Shown in pieces: positions 16,934 to 26,245 of a DNA stretch of 64,000 nt. Position 1 is the stretch's first letter. Each line of letters begins with the position of its first letter. The stretch is from JAFGPS01 sp964628465 (lineage in GTDB: Bacteria > Planctomycetota > Phycisphaerae > Sedimentisphaerales > Anaerobacaceae), in contig CAZVOA010000004.1 in assembly GCA_964628465.1 (NCBI GenBank), positions 158,473 to 222,472 of the forward strand. The letters are read 5' to 3'. Under the pieces are notes generated by a model. That model was not told where the DNA came from. It saw nothing but the letters and a program-made list of their open reading frames with translations, and ran no database searches. The translations under genes and the position numbers were made by a program.

Positions 16934-17695
16934 TTATTTATTCCATGTTCTAGTTCTTGTGTAAATCGCGTTCTGCAATTCATGGATTTTTGAGATTAGT
17001 GCTTCATCTGTAGTCCTTTCAAGGGCTTCTGCTAATAGCCGCTGGACCAAATCTTTGTCTCTCTGATCAAAAAGGCTATTTAATGCTTCAATGGTTATTA
17101 TTTTCTCTTTGTCTATTAGCATAGGTATGAGGTTCCTAATCACATTTTCTCCTGAGTAAGTACCAAGTGCATCAGATGCAGCACGACGTATTTGATTATT
17201 TTCCGATTTCAGTAATGGAACAAGGCTCTCAAGAAGTTCAGGATATTCTGATTTTCCAGAATTTTGAGAATCACCAATCCATGAGATGGCGCGAATAGCT
17301 CGTGTTTTATCATTACTATGAGCTTGAGAAAAAAGATAAGTCATTGCGTTTTGATCACCCCATCTATACATTAAAGGAAAACATACTTTCAACTTTAGTG
17401 TTTCATTGTCACCATTTAAGATTTCATCAAGACGACTCTTAACTGTTTGTATTTTTGTCATATCATAGCAACTTATTACATCTGGAATTGCTTCTGAAAC
17501 AATCTGTTCTCTATCACTATTAAGTGCAATAAGCAAAAATTCTGGAAAATAGTTCCTGCTTAAGCCGTTACCAACTCCATCAACAACATTTACAGCAAAA
17601 GAAATATCAGGATGATTTAATAGCGGTAATAACTTATTGACTATATTATCATCACCTGTTTTTGCACAAGCACACGAAATCCATTTTATTATCAT
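16934..17695 (-). CDS. HEAT-repeat protein (downstream half of a pair)
   Basis: A 253-aa all-helical protein with HEAT-like repeats, for example SLVPLLKSENNQIRRAASDALG and NLIPMLIDKEKIITIEALNSLF, a fold used for protein-protein binding. No signal peptide is present. Its ATG overlaps the stop of the upstream gene as ATGA. Helical repeats run up to the end of the upstream protein and resume here, so the two may be one HEAT protein split by a frameshift, or two coupled genes. No function can be assigned. Confidence 0.6.
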   Translation of the reverse strand: MIIKWISCACAKTGDDNIVNKLLPLLNHPDISFAVNVVDGVGNGLSRNYFPEFLLIALNSDREQIVSEAIPDVISCYDMTKIQTVKSRLDEILNGDNETLKLKVCFPLMYRWGDQNAMTYLFSQAHSNDKTRAIRAISWIGDSQNSGKSEYPELLESLVPLLKSENNQIRRAASDALGTYSGENVIRNLIPMLIDKEKIITIEALNSLFDQRDKDLVQRLLAEALERTTDEALISKIHELQNAIYTRTRTWNK

Positions 17696-18342
17696 CTGTT
17701 GATGCGATCAGGTTTAGCAACATCTAAAAATCTTAAAGCCCGTTTCTGCAGAGAAAGAATCGTTGGTATATCAGTAATGCCTGTTATATATTCTGAAACG
17801 ATATTTTGTATCTGAGAACATTCATGATCATTAAGTTTAGTTAACTCCCAACGAGAAATGATACCTTGCAAGAAGATCGCCTCAAGAGGATTGGCAGAGG
17901 CTTCATATTTCTTTTTTATCTGGGGTTCTGCTACAGGACCAAGCATATAGAGTTCTAAGATTGCATTCTTAACATCAGAGTAGTTATCAGAGGAAAGCTG
18001 CTCGAGAAGTTCTGATATTTTACTGGATGATATATTCTGTATAACCATACTCTCTGGTATAACAATATCAAGCAGTAATTCGAGATTAGCTGGATCTTCA
18101 TCAAGAAAGAGTTTCAGGATCCTTTTAAGTTCTTGCGAATTTGAAATATTGTTCCTGATGGTTGTAACCAGTAAGAGCTGTTGTTCCTGAATATTAGATT
18201 TTTCATAAGACTTAGTCGATTGTCCTTGAATTGAAGTTAAATTGATAAGGATTATCAAGGCAAACAACGGTATTAATCTGAGACAATATCTCTTTGAAAT
18301 ATTTTTATATCCCTTCTTTATCTTATTTTCCGCATAAAACAT
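17692..18342 (-). CDS. Signal-peptide or membrane-anchored helical-repeat protein (upstream half of a pair)
   Basis: A 216-aa protein from the ATG at 18342, which has AGGAG about eight bases upstream; an in-frame start 45 bp earlier lacks such a site. A positively charged N-terminus and hydrophobic segment (LIPLFALIILINLTSI) suggest export or anchoring, which would place the following helices outside the cytoplasm. The rest is helical with HEAT-like features (SDNYSDVKNAILELYMLGP). The stop overlaps the next start by four bases. Confidence 0.55.
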   Translation of the reverse strand: MFYAENKIKKGYKNISKRYCLRLIPLFALIILINLTSIQGQSTKSYEKSNIQEQQLLLVTTIRNNISNSQELKRILKLFLDEDPANLELLLDIVIPESMVIQNISSSKISELLEQLSSDNYSDVKNAILELYMLGPVAEPQIKKKYEASANPLEAIFLQGIISRWELTKLNDHECSQIQNIVSEYITGITDIPTILSLQKRALRFLDVAKPDRINR

Positions 18343-18390
18343 TTCTCTGCTCCTTATTTTAATAGCCAGTCTCTGTGAACTTACCATTCA

Positions 18391-19260
18391 TTAAGTTCCT
18401 ATTTTATTCCTTAATCTTCTTAATTCTGCTTTCAATCGCTCCCACTCTTCAAGATATTTATTCAAATGTATTTTGCCATTTTCTATTTCTGATAAGATCA
18501 ACTCTCTGACCAATTGTTGTTCAGCTTCATACTCCTCATGTGTAAAATGCCCACCAAAATGCGCAATTCTCAACCAAACCAAGTATGTTGTAAGTGCATC
18601 AAATTCATTATAAGCTACAATCTCATTTAATTTGCCCTCTAACCACAGGAATGCAACTTGTTCTCCATTAACATCGATTTTACCCGGTATGCCTGATAAT
18701 ACCGCAATTTCATTCAATGAAGGTGTTGCTTTACCCCAGCCTCCAACAACCTCTTTTAAATCTACACTCGCTTCACTGTTTCGACTATCAAAATAGTCAT
18801 CTCCTTCCCACGGTTTGTTGGGACGGCTACAGAATTCTTTTGCTTGAATACCTAAAACTATAGCTCTTTGAATAAATGCTTTCAAGTCGGCAGAAGCAGA
18901 GTTAAAACCAATCAATTGCGGCTTATATTGGCCAATCTTTTCTAAAAAAGTACTAATAATATTATGTTCTGAACTTTGTTCTGGATCGTTCACATCACGA
19001 GGCAGAGATAATAAATGTAATTTCGTATTGCCGTCTGACACCAATCGTTCTACTGCAGCAACAGAAACTATTCTACAAACCACTGTCTTCAAATAAGGGG
19101 TAGGATCTTCCTCTTTCGCTCCACCTTCTTTCCACATACGATTTATGACCTCTGCATCTGGCAAGTCAGCAGGTAGATTATATAGCAATCTTCCTGCATG
19201 AGGATCAGGTATCCATTCTGCATCAAATGCCCATACTCGAGATTTAATAGTCTTGAACAT
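18391..19260 (-). CDS. PolB-related 3'-5' exonuclease (DnaQ-like fold)
   Basis: A 289-aa protein matching the predicted exonuclease family related to the proofreading domain of DNA polymerase B. The four metal-binding acidic residues can be placed: D13 and E15 in VWAFDAEW (Exo I), the Asp in IGFNSASADLKAF (~117, Exo II) and the Asp in YNEFDALTTY (~218, Exo III). No polymerase domain is attached. The C-terminus is a charged helix. A role in repair or defence is possible from its position at the edge of the defence island, but this is inference. Confidence 0.82.
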   Translation of the reverse strand: MFKTIKSRVWAFDAEWIPDPHAGRLLYNLPADLPDAEVINRMWKEGGAKEEDPTPYLKTVVCRIVSVAAVERLVSDGNTKLHLLSLPRDVNDPEQSSEHNIISTFLEKIGQYKPQLIGFNSASADLKAFIQRAIVLGIQAKEFCSRPNKPWEGDDYFDSRNSEASVDLKEVVGGWGKATPSLNEIAVLSGIPGKIDVNGEQVAFLWLEGKLNEIVAYNEFDALTTYLVWLRIAHFGGHFTHEEYEAEQQLVRELILSEIENGKIHLNKYLEEWERLKAELRRLRNKIGT

Positions 19261-19392
19261 GATAATATCTTTTTCAATTTTAATTTCTTTTATTTATTTT
19301 ATCAACAGCCACCGTAAATTATATTTAACAATTACCTTTTGGCATTTGTTATATCCTGCATCAACGACCTGACCGCTTTGGCAATACAGTGC

Positions 19393-20442
19393 TTACTCAC
19401 ACATGCACCCTATCCGTTCGGTTGAGACCACGAAATTATCGAAGTACCGCTCCTGTTCTTTCACTGAGCCTTCATTCCAGTAATTCTCAATAAAAATAGC
19501 ATTTATGCCATAGCCGGTATACGATCCGACAAAATTTAATCCATCCCGTCTTGCCTCCAGATTACCGTTAATCCAAAACTCCTGTATGCCATTAGACAGT
19601 CCCGGATCGTTCAGCCGCACATGGGCTTCAATGCAATACCACTGGTCGGCGTTTCCCGGATTGAATATTGGAGTAGTCCCTCGCTTGTTTCCCAGCCAGT
19701 GAAGGTTCTCAAAATCATTATACTTAGTTGTAACCACATTGCCATGCCCATCGATACCACCGGCCGGATCTACCAGAAGATATTCACCACTACTCCACAA
19801 ATGGGCAATCATTGCCTGTGACCAGTTTGAGTCTGTGAAAACTGTCGCCCTCGAAAGCTTGGCGGGACTACCCTGCCAGCCAGCCTGGTTCTTCATATAA
19901 ATTCGGTAGTAGATATCTCTAAAATCCTCGGTAGTCCTTATTCCCTTGTCGAAATATGTGCTCGGTACGCGACCAAAGGATAGTTTAAAGCCCCCCGCTC
20001 CTACTTCTCCAGCCTGAAAGATCGTTCTCATACCTGAGCTTGCGTTTATCCCGATACCGGTGACAACAACAAAATCCCCTTTATTGTCGTCATACTCAAA
20101 GTACCTACCCTCCCTGCGTAACGGCGTACCATCGTCGAAATCGTCACAGAAAATCCACGTCGGATGCTTCGTCTGCCAGTCCTCGCACTCACCGCAACTG
20201 CATCCAACTTTATGCCCCCATTGCTGCAATAGCGTTGTGAAGTTCACCGTGCCATTGAAAAATACGCCACCTGTATATGCAGTTCCGGATTCTTCGAGCC
20301 ACTGATTGGCCATAATGAACAAATCTTCTTGGTTGATTTCACAGTCCAAGTTCAGATCACTGGGCAATGGAAAATCGCATCCACTGCCAGAAAGAAGCAA
20401 AATTACTGACGCTAAAATTATCATTTTATACTTTACGGGCAT
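19393..20442 (-). CDS. Secreted lipoprotein with half-dockerin motif and possible lectin/lyase-like domain
   Basis: A 349-aa protein with a signal peptide ending in a lipobox-like SGSGC. It is followed by DLNLDCEINQEDLFIMANQW, a single dockerin-like calcium-binding unit common in planctomycete surface proteins. The rest (~110-349) looks like an all-beta domain (YYRIYMKNQAGWQGSPAKLS, HVRLNDPGLSNGIQEFWING) reminiscent of polysaccharide lyase or concanavalin-like folds; the specific family is not certain. Polysaccharide binding or breakdown at the cell surface is a reasonable guess. The start overlaps the end of a short possible gene upstream. Confidence 0.65.
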   Translation of the reverse strand: MPVKYKMIILASVILLLSGSGCDFPLPSDLNLDCEINQEDLFIMANQWLEESGTAYTGGVFFNGTVNFTTLLQQWGHKVGCSCGECEDWQTKHPTWIFCDDFDDGTPLRREGRYFEYDDNKGDFVVVTGIGINASSGMRTIFQAGEVGAGGFKLSFGRVPSTYFDKGIRTTEDFRDIYYRIYMKNQAGWQGSPAKLSRATVFTDSNWSQAMIAHLWSSGEYLLVDPAGGIDGHGNVVTTKYNDFENLHWLGNKRGTTPIFNPGNADQWYCIEAHVRLNDPGLSNGIQEFWINGNLEARRDGLNFVGSYTGYGINAIFIENYWNEGSVKEQERYFDNFVVSTERIGCMCE

Positions 20443-20560
20443 CCAGCTTTTCAGTTTGCCTTAATTTACTATCTTGTTCTTTCGCTTCTTTTTTAGATAA
20501 AGGTTTGTCCACCAACCGCAACCATTTTTCAATCGCTTGTGTTTCTGAATCTTTGCTCAT
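20426..20560 (-). CDS. Possible 44-aa protein, unknown
   Basis: An open frame from an ATG at 20560 encodes a charged helical peptide (KWLRLVDKPLSKKEAKEQD) and ends 17 bases inside the lipoprotein gene. No ribosome site is evident. It may be a leader or coupling ORF for the lipoprotein, or chance. Confidence 0.3.
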   Translation of the reverse strand: MSKDSETQAIEKWLRLVDKPLSKKEAKEQDSKLRQTEKLDARKV

Positions 20561-20621
20561 ATATGATGATTTTACTAATTTCCTGCTGAAAGGCAATACT
20601 CGAATTCATTTAAGTCGATAC

Positions 20622-21299
20622 TTATTGATCTACGTTTTCAACGTTATTTTTTAACACCGGAACATTATGTCTGTTTTCCAATCCTCGTAGAACTACCTGA
20701 TTTGTCTTTACAGTCTTTTCCCATACGATTTTTTCTTTGTCTTTTTCCTCAATCTTTATTGAGTAATAAATTACATCACCATTTATATATTTGCCGCCAG
20801 TTAAACTGGTAATGATAGAACTATTCTGTGACATTGCATGTTCTTTTTGAGGTTTATCTGGAGCCCATTCAACTTGTTCGTTCTTGTATAGTGTCGGCGT
20901 AAAACTTACCCATTTATCCGGAAATGGGAAGGTATGCTGACATTGAACTTGCCAATTAGGAGCTGAGTAGTTTCCGTAAGATTGTATCAACACTAACTTG
21001 TAATGCTGTTCTACAAGAAAGTCTTTAATGTCATTTTCTAACAAACCTTTTTCCCACAAATTACTAAGTATAAAAGCATTTCTGGCCTTAACTTGCTCAT
21101 CTTTACTTTTTTCATACTCAATTAGGATTTCCAATTGCCAGGGAGAGCAATTCTCTACCGGTTCTGTTAATATAATGTTTGCGTTCCATGTGGGAACTGA
21201 ATCGCTTGGTTTAGATGCTTCAATCTTAAATAAAAACAAGCATACAATGGTTACCAGACCAATATATTGGAAAATCTTTGTTATTTTGTTATTTATCAT
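20622..21299 (-). CDS. Secreted protein of unknown function
   Basis: A 225-aa protein with an N-terminal hydrophobic segment (YIGLVTIVCLFLFKIEA) suggesting export. The start is supported by an AGGAGAGG ribosome site. The mature part contains QHTFPFPDKWVSFTPTLYKN and a beta-rich end (VIYYSIKIEEKDKEKIVWEK). I do not recognise the family. It lies 15 bp after the 95-aa gene, so it is likely in the same transcript. Confidence 0.5.
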   Translation of the reverse strand: MINNKITKIFQYIGLVTIVCLFLFKIEASKPSDSVPTWNANIILTEPVENCSPWQLEILIEYEKSKDEQVKARNAFILSNLWEKGLLENDIKDFLVEQHYKLVLIQSYGNYSAPNWQVQCQHTFPFPDKWVSFTPTLYKNEQVEWAPDKPQKEHAMSQNSSIITSLTGGKYINGDVIYYSIKIEEKDKEKIVWEKTVKTNQVVLRGLENRHNVPVLKNNVENVDQ

Positions 21300-21314
21300 T
21301 TTGTCCTCTCCTAT

Positions 21315-21602
21315 TTAAGTATTATTGTTATTACGCTCTAATTCGCTGAAAATTGAACGTTGGCGTTCCTGAATAAAGAATCCGGTTCTTTTTAATAGTT
21401 CCTTATATTCAAATTTACTAAGCAGTTCAAAGCCGTCAATATGCGATTCTACATCTGGATTCAAAAAAGTATCATAATCCAATTGCTCAGGTTTCAAATC
21501 CTTCGTCAATAGCGGCCCGCTGGTCGATATAACCTTGCCGGTGTCATCAGTCTCAATAGCAAACAAATCACCGCTTCGTTTATGTCTGTATATCGCTTTC
21601 AT
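21315..21602 (-). CDS. Small protein of unknown function
   Basis: A 95-aa protein beginning with a beta-hairpin-like segment (YRHKRSGDLFAIETDDTGKV) and ending in a charged helix (FIQERQRSIFSELERNN). The ATG immediately follows the TAA of the Mrr-like fragment (TAAATG), so it would be translationally coupled to it. Function unknown. Confidence 0.5.
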   Translation of the reverse strand: MKAIYRHKRSGDLFAIETDDTGKVISTSGPLLTKDLKPEQLDYDTFLNPDVESHIDGFELLSKFEYKELLKRTGFFIQERQRSIFSELERNNNNT

Positions 21603-21791
21603 TTATTTTAAAAATTGTTTTCCTTTATCACTAATTCCCCAAATGCCCCGCAGAGAATCAGTTTTCAAAAGTCCTTCATTCACCATAGAATTACGCGCCC
21701 ATTGAGCGGCGTTTCGCCATCGTGGATTAAAGCCCAGTGACAACTTTTCCCGCAGAGAAAAGTCTCTAAAACAATCTTGACTTATAAACAC
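21603..21791 (-). pseudogene. Mrr N-terminal-type winged-helix fragment
   Basis: An open frame of 62 residues from a GTG, with no clear ribosome site and a stop only 14 codons further upstream. The segment RWRNAAQWARNSMVNEGLL followed by GIWGISDKGKQFL matches the second half of the Mrr_N winged-helix domain found on type IV restriction enzymes. The first half and any nuclease domain are missing, so it looks like a remnant, although a stand-alone mini-domain is possible. Confidence 0.5.
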
Positions 21792-21863
21792 CTTTTGATC
21801 ATTTTCGATAAACCTTAATCAATTTCATTAAAACACAAGCGTTAATCGCACAACATTTTTCGA

Positions 21864-23693
21864 TCATACTAAGCCATTCCTATTATTGAGTAGTGAATTC
21901 TCAACTTCATCAACAAACTGTGAACGCCCATTATTGAATCTTCGGCCATATTGATTTTCACACCAACCAGAATATAAAAGATGTGCTTCATAACGAGCAC
22001 GAGTTAATCCTACATAGAATAGTCGTCGTTTTTCCCTAAGAGTGTCTGCTGAGTCATTGTTCCATGGGATTCTACCCTGCTCTAATCCAATTATAATAAC
22101 AACATCATATTCAAGCCCTTTGGCTGAATGTAGTGTGGTAAGGGTCAGATGTTCTGGTGATCCTCCTTGTCCTCCAAAGAAAGCGACTGTAACGTTTTCT
22201 AGCTTGCCTTCTGGAGAAGTAACCTTCAGAAGGTTTTCAACTTTGTCTTTGTCATCTCGAAGACGTGGCTCGACATTGAGGGCATCCTGAAGACCTGCAT
22301 TAAAAAAAACAGTCAACCATTCACTTAATAGCCTATCTGGAATTCGATTGTCATAGAGAAATTTAACAAGTTGCATTCGAGCCATTCTATGTGCTTCCGG
22401 AGAATCAAGCCTTTCATTGAATGTGAGCCATCGGTTTATCAATTCGGATAAGCTAATTTGTCCAGTTTTCCAAGCTCCGGCACACCAAGCAGCGCAATCT
22501 TCCAGCCAATATGTTATGGGTGATGGTTGATACGGATTATTTCCATCAACTCGTATAAAATCCCAACCTTTTTGAGCGACTTCTTCCGCAATGACATCCC
22601 CGTCATTTTTGTCGAGATAAAGAATCGCTATATCTCCCAGTTTTCTGCCATCCCGACGCACTAATGCTTCAGGGATGATTGTATTACAAACATGATAAGC
22701 TTGTGCAGCTAATCCTTCAGGGCATTCCTTAAAATAAACTACTCCAGGTTCATCATGACCAGATTGAAAATCGCGATCTTCGGCTAATGCCGCTTTGGAT
22801 GCTTGAATGATCTGTGCACCGCATCGATAATTCAGTTGTAATTGGACTATTTTTACTTCATCTCGCTCGGAAAGTTCTTTCAGTAAACGTGGCTCAGCTC
22901 CAGTAAATCCATAGATTGACTGATCAGGGTCACCTACTGCTAGCAGTCTCATATTACCGTTAAAGCACAGGCATTGTACAAGCTTATCCAGTGGATATCC
23001 CAAATCCTGATACTCGTCTACTACCAGAATAGGAAAGCGTGCTACAAGTGCCTTTCGTACCCATGGGTAAGTTTTTGCAAGGTGCAATCCTATTAAAACC
23101 ATACCATCGAAGTCAATTAACCCTCGCTCATCCAGAATGTTTTCATATGCTTCGATTACTTCTGCAGCTTGTTCATCTTTAGTTCGCCATTCATCTGAAT
23201 CTCTATCTAATATCTTACGTCGATATGCATCAAACCGAGGGCCCCAACGATCAGTAACTCCAGTATAGTCTAATGCTTCCTGCTGAATAGCGTTGGTTTC
23301 AGATACTGAAGCAACTGTAATTGGATATGTCTTTGGCAGTCCAGCTAATTCTGCATAGGGGATAACAATATGTTTCAAGCAAAAACCGTGGAGCGTGCTT
23401 ATTGAGGCCCTTTTTCCATCAGTTACACCAAGGCCTTTCAGCCGTCGTTTAAGTTCTCTGGCACATTGAATGCTGTATGTAATACATGCTATCCCTCTTG
23501 GTGGCTTGACGTCCTCTGTAAGCATTCGAGCCATTTTTACGGTCAATGTTTTTGTTTTTCCACTTCCCGGCCCAGCCAGTAATACACAATGTCCAGTAGA
23601 TTCGTATACTTCCCATTGTCCCGGGTTGCTTTGTAGATCTCTGGCCTGAATCATGTATAGGGGTTTATTGTTATCCGCATTTGTCAGCGACAT
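21864..23693 (-). CDS. gajB: UvrD/Rep-like SF1 helicase, GajB of a Gabija-type system
   Basis: A 609-aa SF1 helicase: Walker A GPGSGKT at 41-47, ITYSIQCARELKRRL, motif II VVDEYQD (~228), GDPDQSIYGFTGA, LTTLHSAKGLEYDVV and VGLTRAR. Gabija pairs a helicase of this type with an OLD-family nuclease; here it overlaps the nuclease gene by 23 bases in the canonical order. In Gabija the pair forms a large complex that degrades DNA or depletes nucleotides during phage infection (established for other members). It is about 100 aa longer than the B. cereus GajB I know of (about 494 aa). It is the last gene of the long defence operon. Confidence 0.85.
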   Translation of the reverse strand: MSLTNADNNKPLYMIQARDLQSNPGQWEVYESTGHCVLLAGPGSGKTKTLTVKMARMLTEDVKPPRGIACITYSIQCARELKRRLKGLGVTDGKRASISTLHGFCLKHIVIPYAELAGLPKTYPITVASVSETNAIQQEALDYTGVTDRWGPRFDAYRRKILDRDSDEWRTKDEQAAEVIEAYENILDERGLIDFDGMVLIGLHLAKTYPWVRKALVARFPILVVDEYQDLGYPLDKLVQCLCFNGNMRLLAVGDPDQSIYGFTGAEPRLLKELSERDEVKIVQLQLNYRCGAQIIQASKAALAEDRDFQSGHDEPGVVYFKECPEGLAAQAYHVCNTIIPEALVRRDGRKLGDIAILYLDKNDGDVIAEEVAQKGWDFIRVDGNNPYQPSPITYWLEDCAAWCAGAWKTGQISLSELINRWLTFNERLDSPEAHRMARMQLVKFLYDNRIPDRLLSEWLTVFFNAGLQDALNVEPRLRDDKDKVENLLKVTSPEGKLENVTVAFFGGQGGSPEHLTLTTLHSAKGLEYDVVIIIGLEQGRIPWNNDSADTLREKRRLFYVGLTRARYEAHLLYSGWCENQYGRRFNNGRSQFVDEVENSLLNNRNGLV

Positions 23694-25491
23694 ATTTAAT
23701 CCCCTTTAAGATATATTCAGGGCAAGCTTTAGTACCGGATGTTTCGATAATACTTGCAAGACGCTGAGCAAAGCGACCTTTGCTTATTGAATTGATATCT
23801 TTAAGCAATTGATCTGTGTCCCACTGATTGTCTCCTACTTTCCACCAATTTTTTGCTCTCTCCTTTACTACATCGGAATCTGCCAATTCTAACATCGTTT
23901 GCGATATTTGCTCGTGTACTTTTCCAAAGAATAAGTCTACTTCTAAAGTATTGGAATTCATGAAAACACCTAGATTAGGTGCCATCGCCAGTAATGAATC
24001 AAAATTATTCTGATCCCAAGTGGTGTCATCAATCAATGCAGCAACCATGGAATTAACTACACGATTCGGCCCCAGTGGTTTTCGTTGAATCCCATCACTA
24101 TTAGGCTTGCGCGGATCATAATCAGTCAATGCGGCAATCGGTAAATTTAATCCCTTTGGCCCAAGCAATGTCAAATATGGATAGAAGTTTGTTCCTGAAA
24201 TTGAGCATACTGCAATTCCCAATTCATCCAGATCATAGCCGTTGTTTTTCGCAAGTACGGGAACAAGAAAACGTTCAGCATCTCCTTCTACAAGGATGAT
24301 TCCTTTTGCAAACAAAACCTCACCACGGTTTACATCTAAATATCGCTCAAGATCTGTGATATCGCTTGGTTCAAGATCTATTTCAGCAGTAGAAACTGCA
24401 TCAGTTGACATACTATCTACATTTTGACGAAGCAATACAATATTTTTTAAGGGAGTTACGCTGGCGATATGCGGTGAGTGTGTCGTCATCAACACAGTGG
24501 AGGATGGGTCTATTTTTTCCGAATTACTTGTGCCACGAGGACGGAGATAATTTCTGAATACCAAACGTTGAAGGTTGGGATGCAAGTGAGCTTCGGGTTC
24601 CTCAATAGCCCAAAAAGTATGGTCACGATCACCGTCTGCAACCATTTGTTCGTATTCAAGCGTTTTTAGAGCAAAATAAAGCAAGTTAGCAGAACCAAGA
24701 CTTGCATCATTAATTCCACGTTTACCACCATCAATGTATATTCGTAAAGCCCGAATCAGTTTGTCAGCATCGGTAGGAGTAAATCGCAAAGCAGTTTTCA
24801 ATGCCTGACCTTTACCCATCATTGCTATGATTTTCTTTTCGATGGAATGTTCAACAGATTTGACTTCATCAATTTCAGTGAGTTTGGCTGTCGACTGGTT
24901 AACATCTTCTGCAAGTTGCTCCAGTGTTTCCGGCTCGACTTTTCCTGCTACTTGATCTAAGAGCGGTCGCAACGGCGAGCGAGTCCAACGGAGCAAATCC
25001 CCCTCACAGTCACGCATTGCAGGAAAGATATCCATTGGTAGCCTCTGACGCACTTGGTAACCTACAAGATTCTCTTTGCGGTTGCCCCCATAGATGACAA
25101 ACTCGTAATCCGAATCCTTTTTCGGATTGCCATCCAAGCCGTGTTTTGGACGCCACTCATAAGTCAAACGTGATATCATGGGCTCAGGCTGAATTAGATG
25201 TTCAGCAAGAACAGCAAGTTGATTTTCGTTCCCCTCAAAATCTGCTATATCGACGGAAATTCGGATTATATCATCTTTGGCCAACGGGCGATTAAGTCCA
25301 TCCCAGAAGTCCTCTTCCCGCAAATTTCTAACTGAATCAGGTAATGATGGATCGAGTATCAGTCTGAGGGCATATAGGAGATTAGATTTGCCGATTTTAT
25401 TTTCGCCGACAATTACAGCATTTTCACCCAAGGCGATGTCTACCTTGGCAAAATTCCTGAAATTCTCAATCTGTATTCGTGACAGTCGCAT
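23671..25491 (-). CDS. gajA: OLD-family ATPase-TOPRIM endonuclease, GajA of a Gabija-type system
   Basis: A 606-aa protein. The N-terminal ABC-type ATPase has Walker A GENKIGKS at 29-36, a late signature/Walker B region (FWAIEEPEAHLHPNLQR, ~299) and the H-loop TTHSPHIAS. The C-terminal TOPRIM nuclease has ILVEGDAERF (~400) and the acidic ALTDYDPR (~457). This is the class 2 OLD arrangement, which is followed by a UvrD-like helicase, as here. Length is close to known GajA (about 578 aa). Its start lies only two bases after the stop of an unknown small gene, tying Gabija to the upstream methylase/helicase module. Confidence 0.87.
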   Translation of the reverse strand: MRLSRIQIENFRNFAKVDIALGENAVIVGENKIGKSNLLYALRLILDPSLPDSVRNLREEDFWDGLNRPLAKDDIIRISVDIADFEGNENQLAVLAEHLIQPEPMISRLTYEWRPKHGLDGNPKKDSDYEFVIYGGNRKENLVGYQVRQRLPMDIFPAMRDCEGDLLRWTRSPLRPLLDQVAGKVEPETLEQLAEDVNQSTAKLTEIDEVKSVEHSIEKKIIAMMGKGQALKTALRFTPTDADKLIRALRIYIDGGKRGINDASLGSANLLYFALKTLEYEQMVADGDRDHTFWAIEEPEAHLHPNLQRLVFRNYLRPRGTSNSEKIDPSSTVLMTTHSPHIASVTPLKNIVLLRQNVDSMSTDAVSTAEIDLEPSDITDLERYLDVNRGEVLFAKGIILVEGDAERFLVPVLAKNNGYDLDELGIAVCSISGTNFYPYLTLLGPKGLNLPIAALTDYDPRKPNSDGIQRKPLGPNRVVNSMVAALIDDTTWDQNNFDSLLAMAPNLGVFMNSNTLEVDLFFGKVHEQISQTMLELADSDVVKERAKNWWKVGDNQWDTDQLLKDINSISKGRFAQRLASIIETSGTKACPEYILKGIKYVADKCG

Positions 25492-25493
25492 AT

Positions 25494-25829
25494 TTAACCC
25501 TTTAGTTTATTCGCTAATTTCCAAATCAGTATAACACCTGATGAGGGTATATTATCTTCTCTTTTTATTTTTTTTGAAATTATCTGCCTGCTTGAAGATT
25601 TCTTCATGCATATCTTTTTCCTTTTTACTTCTTCAGCCTCAACTAACTGCCAGTCTTCCCGACTGATATCCGACCATAGTTTACTGCCGCTTTGCAAATC
25701 CCGAAGCGTTTGTTTCACAAAAACATAATGTTTTTGCTTCGCTTCTGGACCAAGTGCTCGTTTAGCTATAAGTTTAGTATATTGATACCAAATAAGGTCA
25801 CGTAACGTTTTAACATCTCTATCCGGCAT
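25494..25829 (-). CDS. Small basic protein of unknown function in defence operon
   Basis: A 111-aa protein from the ATG at 25829, preferred because GGGAAAGG lies six bases upstream (a start 21 bp earlier has none). The N-terminal part (LIWYQYTKLIAKRALGPEAK, then KLWSDISREDWQLVEAE) is an ordered-looking helical unit; the C-terminal 40 residues are Lys/Ser-rich. I do not recognise a named family. Two bases separate it from gajA. Confidence 0.6.
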   Translation of the reverse strand: MPDRDVKTLRDLIWYQYTKLIAKRALGPEAKQKHYVFVKQTLRDLQSGSKLWSDISREDWQLVEAEEVKRKKICMKKSSSRQIISKKIKREDNIPSSGVILIWKLANKLKG

Positions 25830-25856
25830 ATAAACCTTTCCCAATAGCATCTCTTA

Positions 25857-26204
25857 TTATTTTTCAATAAGTAATTCTTTTATTTGGTCAAGTTGTGTTT
25901 GTATATTCTGTATATCATCCTCAAGTTTCCTAAACGAAGGAAATATTAATTTTCGAATCGTTCGACATATATTTAAATGCACTGATATAATATCTTGAAA
26001 CCGTGTTCTGTTTTTATTATTTACATCAGACAATTCTTTACCTGCATCAAAAAACTCACGAGAAATACCATCTTCGTCTATTACTCGCTTTTCACTTTTT
26101 AGCATTTTGGGTGTAGGTTTACGAATAGGATAAGCCGAAAGAACTGTTCCATCATAAAGACTTACTACTGAATAATGCATTTTACGGAGTTTTTGTCTTT
26201 GCAT
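25857..26204 (-). CDS. Small coiled-coil protein of unknown function in defence operon
   Basis: A 115-aa protein with one of the strongest ribosome sites in the operon (AAAGGAGG, five bases before ATG). The N-terminus reads SVVSLYDGTVLSAYPIRKP; the C-terminal third is a predicted coiled coil (FRKLEDDIQNIQTQLDQIKE). Function unknown; possibly an adaptor between modules (inference). Confidence 0.55.
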   Translation of the reverse strand: MQRQKLRKMHYSVVSLYDGTVLSAYPIRKPTPKMLKSEKRVIDEDGISREFFDAGKELSDVNNKNRTRFQDIISVHLNICRTIRKLIFPSFRKLEDDIQNIQTQLDQIKELLIEK

Positions 26205-26245
26205 TCTGACCTCCTTTATAGCTAATGAATCTTTATATAGTTCAT

